Source: Oscillospiraceae bacterium
Lineage (GTDB): Bacteria; Bacillota; Clostridia; Oscillospirales; Oscillospiraceae
DNA: 62,165 bases
Direction: 5' to 3'
Assembly (NCBI GenBank): GCA_031262405.1
Contig: JAISHS010000007.1
Location: forward strand, 1-62,165
The notes beneath the pieces were generated by a model. The model did no database searches. It was not told the origin of the DNA and saw only the letters and a program-made list of their open reading frames with translations. Shown here piece by piece: positions 1 to 9,418 of the stretch. How positions within the stretch are numbered: the first letter of the stretch is position 1; each line of letters opens with the position of its first letter. A program made the position numbers and the translations under genes.

Positions 1-49
1 CGCCTGCGAAAATCTCCACCGGCACGCCTGCCCCCTTGACAATTTTTGG

Positions 50-111
50 CTTACCCCTATCTTTCACAGGCTTACCCATGTCCTGACATTAAAGACTTAC
101 CGATGTCCTGA
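50..111. repeat. Degenerate direct repeats, possible end of a mobile element
   Basis: Two 16-base copies, CTTACCCATGTCCTGA at 71-86 and CTTACCGATGTCCTGA at 96-111, are 25 bases apart. A poorer third copy starts at 50. Closely spaced short direct repeats like these are typical of insertion-sequence ends that bind transposase at several sites. No transposase is visible here, so any element body would lie left of the window. The IS interpretation is inference. Confidence 0.4.
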
Positions 112-120
112 TTTGTACAG

Positions 121-150
121 GCAGATAATAGATAATAGATAATAGATAAC
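121..150 (+). repeat. Heptamer array (AGATAATAGATAATAG type)
   Basis: Tandem ATAATAG units form the leftmost of about ten similar arrays in the window. Its upstream gene, if any, is outside the window, so its position relative to a stop codon cannot be checked. Confidence 0.85.
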
Positions 151-197
151 TGGGTTTGACGCAGAACTCAAGCCTCTTCGCCTTAATAATATTTTCC

Positions 198-226
198 TTG
201 ACAATTTCTTTCTAAACATTTATAAT
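198..226 (+). promoter_or_regulatory. Consensus sigma-A promoter for rpsU
   Basis: TTGACA at 198-203 and TATAAT at 221-226 are separated by 17 bases, a perfect vegetative promoter. Transcription would start near 233, giving a leader of about 68 bases before the rpsU ATG. Confidence 0.85.
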
Positions 227-300
227 GACGTAGCGAAAAAACGAAATGCCATTTCAATCAAGAAACCAAGTGGCTCTTTTAAGTAACGGGGGTGAAACAG

Positions 301-486
301 ATGTCTGAAGTCCATGTAAAAGAAAACGAATCGCTGGACAGCGCCCTCAAACGCTTTAAGAGGAGTTGCGCCAAATCGGGAGTCCTCAGCGACCTTCGCA
401 AGAAGGAGTATTACCAGAGTCCCAGCGTGAAGCGTCGCAAGAAGTCAGAGGCCGCGCGCAAGAACAAGAACAAACGCTACAGTTAA
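301..486 (+). CDS. rpsU: 30S ribosomal protein S21
   Basis: This 61-residue, Lys/Arg-rich protein begins [20 protein letters not shown] and has the basic tail [10 protein letters not shown], as expected for bS21 of the small ribosomal subunit. Family members are usually 55-70 residues. I chose the ATG at 301 because a GGGGGTG Shine-Dalgarno lies just before it. The in-frame GTG at 292 would fall inside that site. The gene has its own consensus promoter and is followed by a strong terminator, so it is probably monocistronic with some read-through to the glycosylase. Confidence 0.95.
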   Translation: MSEVHVKENESLDSALKRFKRSCAKSGVLSDLRKKEYYQSPSVKRRKKSEAARKNKNKRYS

Positions 487-501
487 GTACAAAACAACAT
501 C

Positions 502-529
502 TCCCGCCTCGCCAGAGGCGGGATTTTTT
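502..529 (+). terminator. Rho-independent terminator of rpsU
   Basis: A 9-bp perfect stem (TCCCGCCTC / GAGGCGGGA) with a 4-base loop is followed by TTTTTT. The next gene's ribosome binding site (AAAGGAG, 531-537) begins immediately after it. Confidence 0.9.
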
Positions 530-546
530 AAAAGGAGCAGCCGCCG

Positions 547-1386
547 ATGGGTACCCTTCTCTCCTCATGCAGCGAACTGAATATCGAAAAGACCTTCGAG
601 TGCGGCCAGTGCTTCCGTTGGAACCCCGACGACGACGGCGGCTACTTCGGCGTCGCCTCAGCTCGCACACTGCGCGTGTGGAACGAGGGCGAGGGCGTTT
701 TTTGCTCCGCTTCCCCGGAGGAGTTGCCCTTCTGGCGGGACTACTTCGACTTAGACTCCGACTATCCTGACGCCTCCGTCTTTCGCGAACCTAAATACCT
801 CGCCTGCTGTGCCGAATACGGCGCGGGCATCCGAATTCTCCGTCAAGAGCCTTGGGAGGCTCTGTGCAGCTTTATCATTTCCCAGTGCAACAACATCCCG
901 CGCATAAAGGGCATAGTCGAGCGTCTGTGCGCCCTTTTCGGCGACGAGCTCTCCCCCGGGGTCTTCTCCTTTCCCGAGGCCTCTCGCCTGGCCCCTCTCG
1001 AGCCGGGCTCTCTCGCGCAGCTGCGCTGCGGCTACAGGGCGCGGTATATCATAGACGCCGCCCGCGCTGTAGACAGTGGGGAGCTTTCCTTCGACGAGCT
1101 GCGCACGCTTTCGCCGAAGAGCGCGCTCCATCGCATAACGTATCTAAACGGCGTGGGTGTAAAGGTCGCCAGCTGCTTTTTGCTGTACGGACTGCATATG
1201 ATGGAAAGCTTCCCCATAGACGTCTGGATGGCGCGGGCGCTGCGCGAGCACTTCCCGCCGGACTTCTCCCCGGAGAGCCTCGGCTCCTACGCGGGGCTTG
1301 CCCAGCAATACATATTCTATTACGCCCGAAGCTCCGCAACAAAACAGTTGACACTACCCCCGGAATTGGACTACAATGACAGGTAA
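547..1386 (+). CDS. 8-oxoguanine DNA glycosylase, OGG1 type
   Basis: The 279-residue protein excises 8-oxoguanine from DNA and probably cleaves the strand as a beta-lyase. The N-terminal OGG domain carries the GQCFRW signature (about 20-25). The helix-hairpin-helix is LNGVGVKVASCFLL at 200-213, with the Schiff-base lysine at K207. The catalytic aspartate of the HhH-GPD fold is D225 in FPIDVW. AAAGGAG precedes the ATG by about 9 bases. A promoter for guaB is embedded in its last codons. The OGG1 architecture is the eukaryotic-like form, which also occurs in many Clostridia. Confidence 0.9.
   Translation: MGTLLSSCSELNIEKTFECGQCFRWNPDDDGGYFGVASARTLRVWNEGEGVFCSASPEELPFWRDYFDLDSDYPDASVFREPKYLACCAEYGAGIRILRQEPWEALCSFIISQCNNIPRIKGIVERLCALFGDELSPGVFSFPEASRLAPLEPGSLAQLRCGYRARYIIDAARAVDSGELSFDELRTLSPKSALHRITYLNGVGVKVASCFLLYGLHMMESFPIDVWMARALREHFPPDFSPESLGSYAGLAQQYIFYYARSSATKQLTLPPELDYNDR
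1348..1377 (+). promoter_or_regulatory. Sigma-A promoter for guaB
   Basis: TTGACA at 1348-1353 and TACAAT at 1372-1377 have an 18-base spacer and lie inside the 3' end of the glycosylase gene. This would give guaB its own transcript, starting near 1384. Confidence 0.7.
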
Positions 1387-2919
<1,533 letters not shown>

Positions 2920-2961
2920 TCGGAACTCGGCACGATTTATCGGCCATTTTAAGGACAAACT

Positions 2962-3714
2962 ATGCGTATAAACGTCTTAGGCGTCAGCTTCAACAATCTC
3001 ACAATGGACGAGGCGGTTTCCCGCGCTCTCACCCTCATAAACGAGCGCGGCGGCGCATATGTCGTCACGCCGAACCCCGAAATCGTAATGCTCGCCCGCA
3101 AGGACCATGACCTGCAAGACGCGCTCGCGGGAGCGGCGCTGACCCTTCCGGACGGCGTCGGAATAGTCCTCGCGTCTAAACTGCTTGGAACGCCCCTGCG
3201 CCGGAAGCTGCCGGGAATTGACTTTGCCTGCGCTCTCATGGATAAGCTCTCCGAGCGCGGCGCAAGCGTCTTTCTGCTGGGAGCAAGCAACGGCGAAAAC
3301 GGCGAGGAGAGCGTCGCGCAGAAAGCCGCAGCAAAGCTCAAAGAACGCTTCCCGGGGCTTATCATCGTCGGGGCTCAGCACGGCTACTTTTCGGAAGACG
3401 AGCCCATAATAGAACAGATTAACGCCTCCCGCCCCGACCTTCTTCTCGTCTGCCTCGGCTCGCCGAAGCAGGAGCAATGGATGGCGCGCAACGCGAAAAA
3501 CCTAAACGTCGGACTCATGGCGGGACTCGGCGGCGCGTTGGACGTCTTCTCGGGCGAGGTGAACCGCGCGCCCGAACGCTGGCAGCACTTGGGGCTGGAG
3601 TGGCTCTATCGCCTGCTGCACGACCCGGCGCGCATTAAGCGCATGGGAGCGCTGCCCCGCTTCGGCTTCGCCGTTCTGGGCGCGAGACTAAAGAAATCGG
3701 GAGCGAAGCAATGA
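2962..3714 (+). CDS. WecG/TagA/CpsF family glycosyltransferase
   Basis: The 250-residue protein belongs to the family that transfers ManNAc or a related sugar from UDP-sugar to an undecaprenyl-linked acceptor, the first committed step of wall teichoic acid or similar polymers. Family marks are TPNPEI near residue 36 and LPDGVGI near residue 65, holding the conserved Thr and Asp, and SPKQEQWM in the C-terminal half. AAGGA precedes the ATG. It overlaps tmk by four bases (ATGA). No other teichoic acid genes are nearby, so the exact polymer is unknown. Confidence 0.85.
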   Translation: MRINVLGVSFNNLTMDEAVSRALTLINERGGAYVVTPNPEIVMLARKDHDLQDALAGAALTLPDGVGIVLASKLLGTPLRRKLPGIDFACALMDKLSERGASVFLLGASNGENGEESVAQKAAAKLKERFPGLIIVGAQHGYFSEDEPIIEQINASRPDLLLVCLGSPKQEQWMARNAKNLNVGLMAGLGGALDVFSGEVNRAPERWQHLGLEWLYRLLHDPARIKRMGALPRFGFAVLGARLKKSGAKQ

Positions 3715-4376
3715 AGGGAAAGCTAATAGTGCTTGAGGGCATAGACGGCAGCGGAAAATCCACTCAGTTTAAGCTGCTCAAAGAGCGCCTGACGCTCGAG
3801 GGCAGACCCTTTCGCAGCGTCACCTTCCCGCGCTATGATAAAGACTCCTCCGCCCTAATCCGAAGCTATCTCGGCGGCGAATTCGGCTCAGACCCCGGCG
3901 ACGTCTCGGCTTGGGCGGCCTCCGTCTTCTTCTTTGTCGACCGCTACGCCTCCTTTAAAACCGACTGGGGCGAGTATTACAATAACGGCGGTCTCGTTCT
4001 CTGCGACCGCTACACCACCTCAAACGCGATTCATCAGGGCGCGAAGCTCGAGCCGTCCCGGCTGGGCGGATTTCTGGACTGGCTCTTTGAATTTGAATAC
4101 ACTCTTATGGAACTTCCCAAGCCCGACGCCGTCTTATATATGGATATAGACCTCAAAACAAGCCTTGATCAGCTCTGCGGGCGTCAAAGCTCCGACGGCT
4201 CCGTCGGCGACATTCACGAAACCCACGCGGACTACCTTGAAAACTGTTTACGCGCGGGTGATTTCTCCGCAGCCCATCTGGGTTGGCGGCGCATCAGTTG
4301 CCTGCGAGACGGCGCAATGCGCACTCAGAGCGAAATTCACGGCGATGTTTACAAAATCGTTAAGGAGTTGCTATAA
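3711..4376 (+). CDS. tmk: Thymidylate kinase-like protein
   Basis: This 221-residue P-loop kinase has GIDGSGKS at 10-17 and the DRY motif in LCDRYTTSNAIH. It would phosphorylate dTMP to dTDP. The sequence after the P-loop (FPRYDKDSSALIRSYLGG) is typical of a clostridial branch that is somewhat diverged from E. coli Tmk, so a role on a related nucleoside monophosphate cannot be excluded. It is translationally coupled both upstream (ATGA overlap) and downstream (TAATG), which makes a tight three-gene unit with the glycosyltransferase and DJ-1 genes. Confidence 0.85.
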   Translation: MKGKLIVLEGIDGSGKSTQFKLLKERLTLEGRPFRSVTFPRYDKDSSALIRSYLGGEFGSDPGDVSAWAASVFFFVDRYASFKTDWGEYYNNGGLVLCDRYTTSNAIHQGAKLEPSRLGGFLDWLFEFEYTLMELPKPDAVLYMDIDLKTSLDQLCGRQSSDGSVGDIHETHADYLENCLRAGDFSAAHLGWRRISCLRDGAMRTQSEIHGDVYKIVKELL

Positions 4377-4924
4377 TGACAAGGGTATATATCATCTTGG
4401 GAAAGGGCTTTGAAGAAATTGAGGCCATAACCCCCGGCGACATTCTCCGGCGCGGCGCCATCAAAGTCTATTACGCCGCAGTCGGCAAGAAAAAGCTCGT
4501 CATGGGCGCGCACGGCATAAGCATTCAGGCGGACGTCAAGCTCTCCGACGTAATATTTACCAACGGCGACTATATCGTAATCCCCGGCGGAATGAGCGGC
4601 GTAAACTCGATAAAAACGAACTCTTCGGCAATGAAAACTCTTCGTGCAGCCATTAACGGCGGCGCGAATATCGCTGCAATCTGCGCGGGACCCTCTGTTT
4701 TAGCGCAGCTCGGACTCCTCGAAGGTCGGCGCATAACCTGTTACCCCGGACTCGAGGAAATGATGACCGGCGCCCTCTGCGACGTCTCCCTGCCCGTCGT
4801 TAAGGACGGCAAGCTCATTACCGGCCGCGCCCCCGGCGCCGCCATAGACTTTGCCCTCGCCCTCGTCGCCGAAATCTCCAGCAAAGAGCTCTTGGACAGA
4901 ATCAAAAAAGGCCTAGTGTATTAA
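4376..4924 (+). CDS. DJ-1/PfpI family protein
   Basis: The 182-residue DJ-1/ThiJ/PfpI protein begins MTRVYIILGKGFEEIEA. It has the conserved glutamate in GFEEIEA and the nucleophilic-elbow cysteine in AICAGPSVL. Relatives act as glyoxalase- or deglycase-like enzymes or redox sensors, and the substrate cannot be deduced here. The start codon shares one base with the tmk stop (TAATG). Confidence 0.85.
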   Translation: MTRVYIILGKGFEEIEAITPGDILRRGAIKVYYAAVGKKKLVMGAHGISIQADVKLSDVIFTNGDYIVIPGGMSGVNSIKTNSSAMKTLRAAINGGANIAAICAGPSVLAQLGLLEGRRITCYPGLEEMMTGALCDVSLPVVKDGKLITGRAPGAAIDFALALVAEISSKELLDRIKKGLVY

Positions 4925-4947
4925 AAAGCCTCGCAGAGTTTCGCCAT

Positions 4948-4976
4948 AAAAATGCGGAGCCGCTGATGGCTCCGCA
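4948..4976 (-). terminator. Terminator for the small Cys-rich gene
   Basis: A 9-bp stem, TGCGGAGCC (4953-4961) with GGCTCCGCA (4968-4976), is followed on the minus strand by TTTTTA. It lies about 70 bases beyond the stop of the minus-strand small ORF. On the plus strand there is no T-run. Confidence 0.75.
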
Positions 4977-5047
4977 AATATAGGGCATATTCTTTCTATT
5001 TCAGACCGCCCGCTTAAAAAGCAGCGCAGCCCTTAGCTTTCAGACGC

Positions 5048-5173
5048 CTAGCAGCCGCAGCCGCACTCGCCGCTGTTACCGCAGCTGTTGCCACCCAGGC
5101 TGCCGAGGCCTCCGCAGGAGCAAAGCACAAGGATGATGATTATGATCCACATGCAATTATTGTTTCCACACAT
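5048..5173 (-). CDS. Small Cys/Gly-rich membrane peptide (41 aa)
   Basis: Minus-strand translation gives a 41-residue peptide. It starts MCGNNNCMWIIIIILVLCSC, continues as a Gly/Ser/Asn/Cys-rich stretch and ends in GECGCGC. It has one short hydrophobic helix (WIIIIILVL) and eight cysteines. A Shine-Dalgarno-like AGAAAGGG lies 8-10 bases before the ATG, and a terminator follows. It resembles the small proteins often annotated in Clostridia as chorion class high-cysteine HCB protein 13, and the short spore-associated YjcZ-like peptides. That family link is from memory, and function is unknown. Confidence 0.7.
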   Translation of the reverse strand: MCGNNNCMWIIIIILVLCSCGGLGSLGGNSCGNSGECGCGC

Positions 5174-5423
5174 ATTATTTTTCCCTTTCTCCGCACACAA
5201 TATTATTTTGCCACTCTGTGCGGTGAGTGCCTAAATGAGTGAGAAGCGGGATTATTCCTGCTCTTCGTTCTATATTATGAAGTGCTCCTCAACCCGGTGC
5301 TTCGCTCGGGAATCAAGCATTCAAGCAAATTTCACAAATCGCAATAATGACTGCCGTATTATAAAAAACGCCCCCTTGCCGCCCGCAAAACGGCTGCAAA
5401 CAATTTATTCATAGGAGATCAAA

Positions 5424-6575
5424 ATGCCGGAAAAAAATAAAAGCCGCCCTGTAGGGCGCAGGCGCGACGGGAAAACGGGTTTTCTCGGCGGCTTCATGTA
5501 CTTTGTATTTGTTATCAGCATAAGCATAATCATCGCCTGCATCGGCTGGATGGCTGCCAGCGACGTTCTCGCGCTCAACAAGGAGCCTGTTACCGCCGAA
5601 GTCACGCTCCCGGAGGATATCTTTACCCCCGGCACCTTGGAGGAGACGGATGAGGACGGCGTAACTACAGAAAGGAAGGTTGATATCGCAGATATCGACG
5701 CGGTCGCTCAGATTCTCAAGGACGCCGGCATAATCGAATATAAACCCCTTTTCAAGCTCTATGCCGCCATAAGCGACACCAAGTATAAAATCGACCCCGG
5801 CACCTATACGCTCAGCACGGAGTTTGACTACCGCGCCATAGTAAAGAAAATGCAGTTCGGCAGCGACTCTCAAGTGCGCACCATGGTCACCTTCCCCGAG
5901 GGCTACTCTGTAAAGAGGATTTTCCGCACCCTCGAGGAAAACAAAATCTGCAAGTACGAAGAGCTCATGGAATGCGCCGCGAACCATGACTTCAAATACG
6001 AATTCCTAGAGGATATCCCCTACGGCGAGGCGTCGAGACTCGAGGGCTATCTCTTCCCGGACACCTATGAGTTCTATCAGGGCATGACCCCCGTGGCCGC
6101 CATAAACACCTTCCTGAGCATCTTCCAGACGAGCCGCCTCACCGCCGAAATGCTTGAGCTTTCCGCCGAGCACGGCTTTACCTTCCGCCAAATTCTCGCG
6201 CTGGCGTCCCTCATCGAAAAAGAGGCCGCTAACGACGATGAGCGCGGTGACATCGCCAGCGTCATCTATAACCGTCTGGCGGCGAATATGACCCTCGGAG
6301 TCGACGCCGCTATTCTATACGTGCTGGAGGAGGGTCACGGCGCACCCACTGGCGCAGACTTCGAGATAGACACCCCCTACAACCTCCGTATGTACCAGGG
6401 ACTCCCCCCCACCCCCATCTGCAACCCCGGTATGCCCTCCATCACTGCAGCGCTCAAACCCAACGATACAAATTACTACTACTACGCTCTGGACATGGCG
6501 ACCATGACCCACCGCTTCTTCACCAATATCGACGACTTCACCAACTTCACAAACACGCAAGATTATTCGTCATAA
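5424..6575 (+). CDS. mltG: Endolytic murein transglycosylase MltG (YceG-like)
   Basis: The 383-residue protein has a basic N-terminus, one membrane helix (about 24-46) and an extracytoplasmic YceG domain. The catalytic glutamate is E265 in ASLIEKEA, followed by IASVIYNRL. MltG cuts nascent glycan strands and so sets their length, working with peptidoglycan synthases at the outer face of the membrane. AGGAG precedes the ATG. It stands alone, with a strong terminator downstream. Confidence 0.92.
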   Translation: MPEKNKSRPVGRRRDGKTGFLGGFMYFVFVISISIIIACIGWMAASDVLALNKEPVTAEVTLPEDIFTPGTLEETDEDGVTTERKVDIADIDAVAQILKDAGIIEYKPLFKLYAAISDTKYKIDPGTYTLSTEFDYRAIVKKMQFGSDSQVRTMVTFPEGYSVKRIFRTLEENKICKYEELMECAANHDFKYEFLEDIPYGEASRLEGYLFPDTYEFYQGMTPVAAINTFLSIFQTSRLTAEMLELSAEHGFTFRQILALASLIEKEAANDDERGDIASVIYNRLAANMTLGVDAAILYVLEEGHGAPTGADFEIDTPYNLRMYQGLPPTPICNPGMPSITAALKPNDTNYYYYALDMATMTHRFFTNIDDFTNFTNTQDYSS

Positions 6576-6628
6576 ATTGCAGCTCAACCTCTGAGCTCAC
6601 TGAGCGCAGGTGAACAATTCAAAACTAA

Positions 6629-6660
6629 ATGCAACTTGTCACTTGACAGGTTGCATTTTC
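6629..6660 (+). terminator. Terminator of mltG
   Basis: A 12-bp stem with one G-U pair, ATGCAACTTGTC (6629-6640) and GACAGGTTGCAT (6645-6656), has a 4-base loop and is followed by TTTC. The loop and right arm contain a TTGACA that may serve as the next promoter's -35. Confidence 0.8.
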
Positions 6661-6672
6661 ATATGTTAATAT
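6643..6672 (+). promoter_or_regulatory. Possible promoter overlapping the mltG terminator
   Basis: TTGACA at 6643-6648 and TAATAT at 6667-6672 have an 18-base spacer. The -10 is only a partial match. If used, terminator and promoter are superimposed in about 45 bases. Confidence 0.45.
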
Positions 6673-6705
6673 AGTTGAGTTGATCTTAAGAAACGAGGTA
6701 TAGTA

Positions 6706-8577
6706 ATGCAGTGTAATATCGAGCTTTCTCCCGAACTGACCGATATAATCTCCCGCGCCCCCGAGGTGCGAATTCCGGTTTCAAAAGAGGAGCTTTACAG
6801 TTGGGTTTTCGGCGGAGAAAACTCCGACTATTTCGAGACCGTCTTCGAAGTCGGCGGAAAAATGATAACCGAGGCAATTGTCGTGCGCGGCAAGAACGGA
6901 GCCGTTGTAAACTTCCCCGACGACTATATGCGCCGCCGTGATCCGGATTGTATGCGCATAGCGGACGATCTGCCTACAGACAAGCCGCGCTTTAAAGATA
7001 TATATGGCTATCCCTTCTCGGAGCTGGAGGACGCTACATACGACTGGCTGGCTAGTCAGCGGCTAATCGTAATGCCCTTCAAGGCCGGCGGCCTCAAATA
7101 CGGCTACGATGCTCTGCTGGTCTGTCCGGTAGCGGCGGCCTTTTTCGCCTTCTCCGTGGCTCAGCTTCAGGCCTTTGTCAGCATAAACGACGTCGCGGAC
7201 TTCAAGCCCCGCACGGTGCTCTATGTCGCGCCGCCCTTCCGCCACACCCATTTCGGCGGAAAACAGGTCGTCGTCCACAACCGTCTGCCCGGGCGCCACG
7301 AGCTTTTCGCCTACAATCTCTATCCCGGACCCTCCGCGAAAAAGGGCATCTACTCGGTTCTTCTCGACATCGGCGAAGATGAGGGCTGGGTAACGGCTCA
7401 TGCCTCCGCCGCGCGAGTCATAACCCCCTATGAAAACGAAATGGTCATCATGCATGAGGGCGCCTCCGGCGGCGGCAAGAGCGAGCTTCTTCAGGACGTC
7501 CAGCGCGAGCACGACGGAAGGGTTCTGTTCAGCGAAAACATTGAAACGGGCGAAAAGCGCTACATTTCCATGAGCGACACCTGCACCATAGAGCCTGTGA
7601 CGGACGATATGGCAATCTGTCTTCCGAGCTTTCGCAACGGCAGTAAGAAGCTCGGACTCTTCGACGGTGAGGACGGCTGGTTTGTCCGCACGGACGGCAT
7701 AACCGAATACAGCTCCGACCCGATGTATGAGCGCATAACAATCCACACGAAGGAGCCGCTGGTTTTTTACAATCTCTTCGGCGCGCCCCACGCAACTTGT
7801 CTGCTCTGGGAGCACTCTCTCAATTCCGACGGAAGCACCTGCCCGAATCCTCGGGTAATAATCCCCCGCCACATGATAGACCATATCGTCAACGAGCCTG
7901 TGGAGGTGGACGTGCGCTCCTTCGGTGTGCGTATGCCGCCCACGTCTCTGGATCGTCCGGGCTTCGGCATTATGGGAATGCTTCAAATAATCCCGCCCGC
8001 CTTGGCGTGGCTCTGGCGGCTCGTCTCTCCACGGGGCTACAATAACCCCAGCATCTCCGCAACCGCCGGAGGAGGGCTCCAGAGCGAGGGTGTCGGGAGC
8101 TATTGGCCCTTCGCCACCGGAAAGCGCACCCGTCAGGCAAACCTGCTGCTCCGGCAGATTCTGGAGTGTGAAAACACCCGCTATGTGCTCATTCCGAACC
8201 AATTTATCGGCATAAACAAAATCGGTTTCTCCGCCGAGTGGATTTCAAGGGAATATCTCGCCCGCCGCGGCGGCATTAACATGAAGATGGACAGACTTAC
8301 CCCCGCGCGCTGCCCCCTCATGGGCTTCTCTCTCAAGGAGATGAAGGTAGACGGCCAGCTCATCAGCTCAAAGTTCCTCCACCCCGAGAAGCAGACCACC
8401 CTCGGCGACGCCGGATATGACGCCGGAGCGGAGCTTCTATATAACTTCTTTGAGGAACAGCTCTCGCAGTATACCCTCGAGGAGCTGGATCCCATCGGAC
8501 AGCAGATTATAGAGGTTTTCAGGAACCGCGGCAGTATAGAGGACTACTGCGCCATAACGCCGTTAGGGCTCAGGTAA
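6706..8577 (+). CDS. DUF4914-type P-loop protein of unknown function
   Basis: This 623-residue soluble protein has no signal peptide or membrane segment. The clearest motif is a Walker A-like loop, EGASGGGKSELL, around residues 250-260, reminiscent of the kinase loop of ATP-dependent PEP carboxykinase (GxSGxGKT). Other recurring features are HTHFGGKQVVVHNRLPGRHE upstream and Asn/His/Arg-rich stretches such as NPRVIIPRH. I believe it is the family named DUF4914, based on length and the Walker loop rather than a search. A PEPCK-like or HPr-kinase-like phosphotransfer role is inference. It is monocistronic by context. Confidence 0.7.
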   Translation: MQCNIELSPELTDIISRAPEVRIPVSKEELYSWVFGGENSDYFETVFEVGGKMITEAIVVRGKNGAVVNFPDDYMRRRDPDCMRIADDLPTDKPRFKDIYGYPFSELEDATYDWLASQRLIVMPFKAGGLKYGYDALLVCPVAAAFFAFSVAQLQAFVSINDVADFKPRTVLYVAPPFRHTHFGGKQVVVHNRLPGRHELFAYNLYPGPSAKKGIYSVLLDIGEDEGWVTAHASAARVITPYENEMVIMHEGASGGGKSELLQDVQREHDGRVLFSENIETGEKRYISMSDTCTIEPVTDDMAICLPSFRNGSKKLGLFDGEDGWFVRTDGITEYSSDPMYERITIHTKEPLVFYNLFGAPHATCLLWEHSLNSDGSTCPNPRVIIPRHMIDHIVNEPVEVDVRSFGVRMPPTSLDRPGFGIMGMLQIIPPALAWLWRLVSPRGYNNPSISATAGGGLQSEGVGSYWPFATGKRTRQANLLLRQILECENTRYVLIPNQFIGINKIGFSAEWISREYLARRGGINMKMDRLTPARCPLMGFSLKEMKVDGQLISSKFLHPEKQTTLGDAGYDAGAELLYNFFEEQLSQYTLEELDPIGQQIIEVFRNRGSIEDYCAITPLGLR

Positions 8578-8580
8578 CAG

Positions 8581-8610
8581 ACAGATAATAGATAAGAGAT
8601 ATTAGATATT
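8581..8610 (+). repeat. Heptamer array after the DUF4914 gene
   Basis: ACAGATAATAGATAAGAGAT and a degenerate continuation begin within four bases of the stop codon, in the same orientation as the gene. Confidence 0.8.
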
Positions 8611-8644
8611 GGGGCATTATCGCACATTTGCGGTAATGCCCCAA
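8609..8644 (+). terminator. Hairpin downstream of the DUF4914 gene
   Basis: A 15-base near-perfect inverted repeat (8609-8623 with 8630-8644, one mismatch) has a 6-base loop. The following bases are ATTGATTCC, so there is no good T-run. It may terminate weakly or protect the transcript end. Confidence 0.55.
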
Positions 8645-8690
8645 ATTGATTCCTTAATCAAACCTTAAATAATCCTTCTTCTATTTTTCC

Positions 8691-8719
8691 TTGAAACTAC
8701 CTGCACTATATGATATACT
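8691..8719 (+). promoter_or_regulatory. Sigma-A promoter of the PAP2 gene
   Basis: TTGAAA at 8691-8696 and TATACT at 8714-8719 have a 17-base spacer. The -10 lies inside the left arm of the palindrome at 8714-8747, and transcription would start near 8726. Confidence 0.65.
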
Positions 8720-8747
8720 CCCAAAGGAATTTTCCTTTGGGAGTATA
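8714..8747. promoter_or_regulatory. Perfect 16-bp palindrome over promoter and RBS
   Basis: TATACTCCCAAAGGAA (8714-8729) is exactly complementary to TTCCTTTGGGAGTATA (8732-8747) across a 2-base centre. It covers the -10, the likely start site and the Shine-Dalgarno GGGAG (8739-8743), and ends 3 bases before the ATG. It could be an operator for a dimeric repressor, or an RNA hairpin hiding the ribosome site if transcription starts further upstream. Confidence 0.75.
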
Positions 8748-8750
8748 CTT

Positions 8751-9413
8751 ATGACATTAAAAGACCGCGTAAAGAACATAACCCGCCGCCAATGGCTCAT
8801 ATTGGCATATTTGCCGCTGCACCTCGCGTGGTACCTGCTGATGGAAGCCGTGGTAATGCCCCACTACACCGTAATCTACAGCCCTCTGGACGACCTAATT
8901 CCCTTCTGCGAATGGTTCATCTTTCCCTATCTCAGCTGGTTCCTCTATATGGTAGTCACGGGCTTGTATTTCCTTTTCAACGACCCCGAGGCCTATGAGC
9001 GTTATATGCTCTCGCTGTTTATCGGCTTTTTTATTTCCATGGCAATAATCACCCTCTGGCCGACCCAGCAGAACCTGCGCGTGGAGATCGATCCCGACAA
9101 GAACATCGCCTCCCGCATCGTCAATTTCATCTATAACTTCGACACAAACACAAATGTCTTCCCCAGTATGCACTCCGTCGGAGCCAGCTGCGTCGCGGTC
9201 AATATCATCGCCAGCCGCACCCTGCGCAAGAAAATCGGCGTGCAAATCTTCAGCGCCCTCCTGTGCCTTGCAATTATCACCGGCACCGTCGTTTTAAAGC
9301 AGCACTCCGTGCTCGACCTCATCTTCGGACTCTCCCTCGAAACCGTCGTGCTCATCGTCGTCTTCCGCGGCTATCCCAGCCGTGCCTTGGATAAAATATT
9401 GAAGCAAAAATAA
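8751..9413 (+). CDS. PAP2-family membrane phosphatase
   Basis: The 220-residue integral membrane protein has about six hydrophobic segments. PAP2 signatures are FPSMHSVGA (the PSGH-type motif with its histidine) and LKQHSVLDLIFG (catalytic His). The first KxxxxxxRP motif is not clear. Such enzymes dephosphorylate undecaprenyl pyrophosphate, phosphatidate or inositol-type lipid phosphates at the membrane; the large loop and PSMH form resemble the inositolphosphotransferase subgroup. I place the start at 8751, after GGGAG, rather than the TTG at 8691, which is the promoter -35. Confidence 0.8.
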   Translation: MTLKDRVKNITRRQWLILAYLPLHLAWYLLMEAVVMPHYTVIYSPLDDLIPFCEWFIFPYLSWFLYMVVTGLYFLFNDPEAYERYMLSLFIGFFISMAIITLWPTQQNLRVEIDPDKNIASRIVNFIYNFDTNTNVFPSMHSVGASCVAVNIIASRTLRKKIGVQIFSALLCLAIITGTVVLKQHSVLDLIFGLSLETVVLIVVFRGYPSRALDKILKQK

Positions 9414-9418
9414 TAAAA

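Noticed and set aside
7063-8202. Minus-strand frame of 379 codons opposite the DUF4914 gene
   Set aside because: It has no ribosome site or domain and is dominated by shadow-type residues. The plus frame has a P-loop and good signals.
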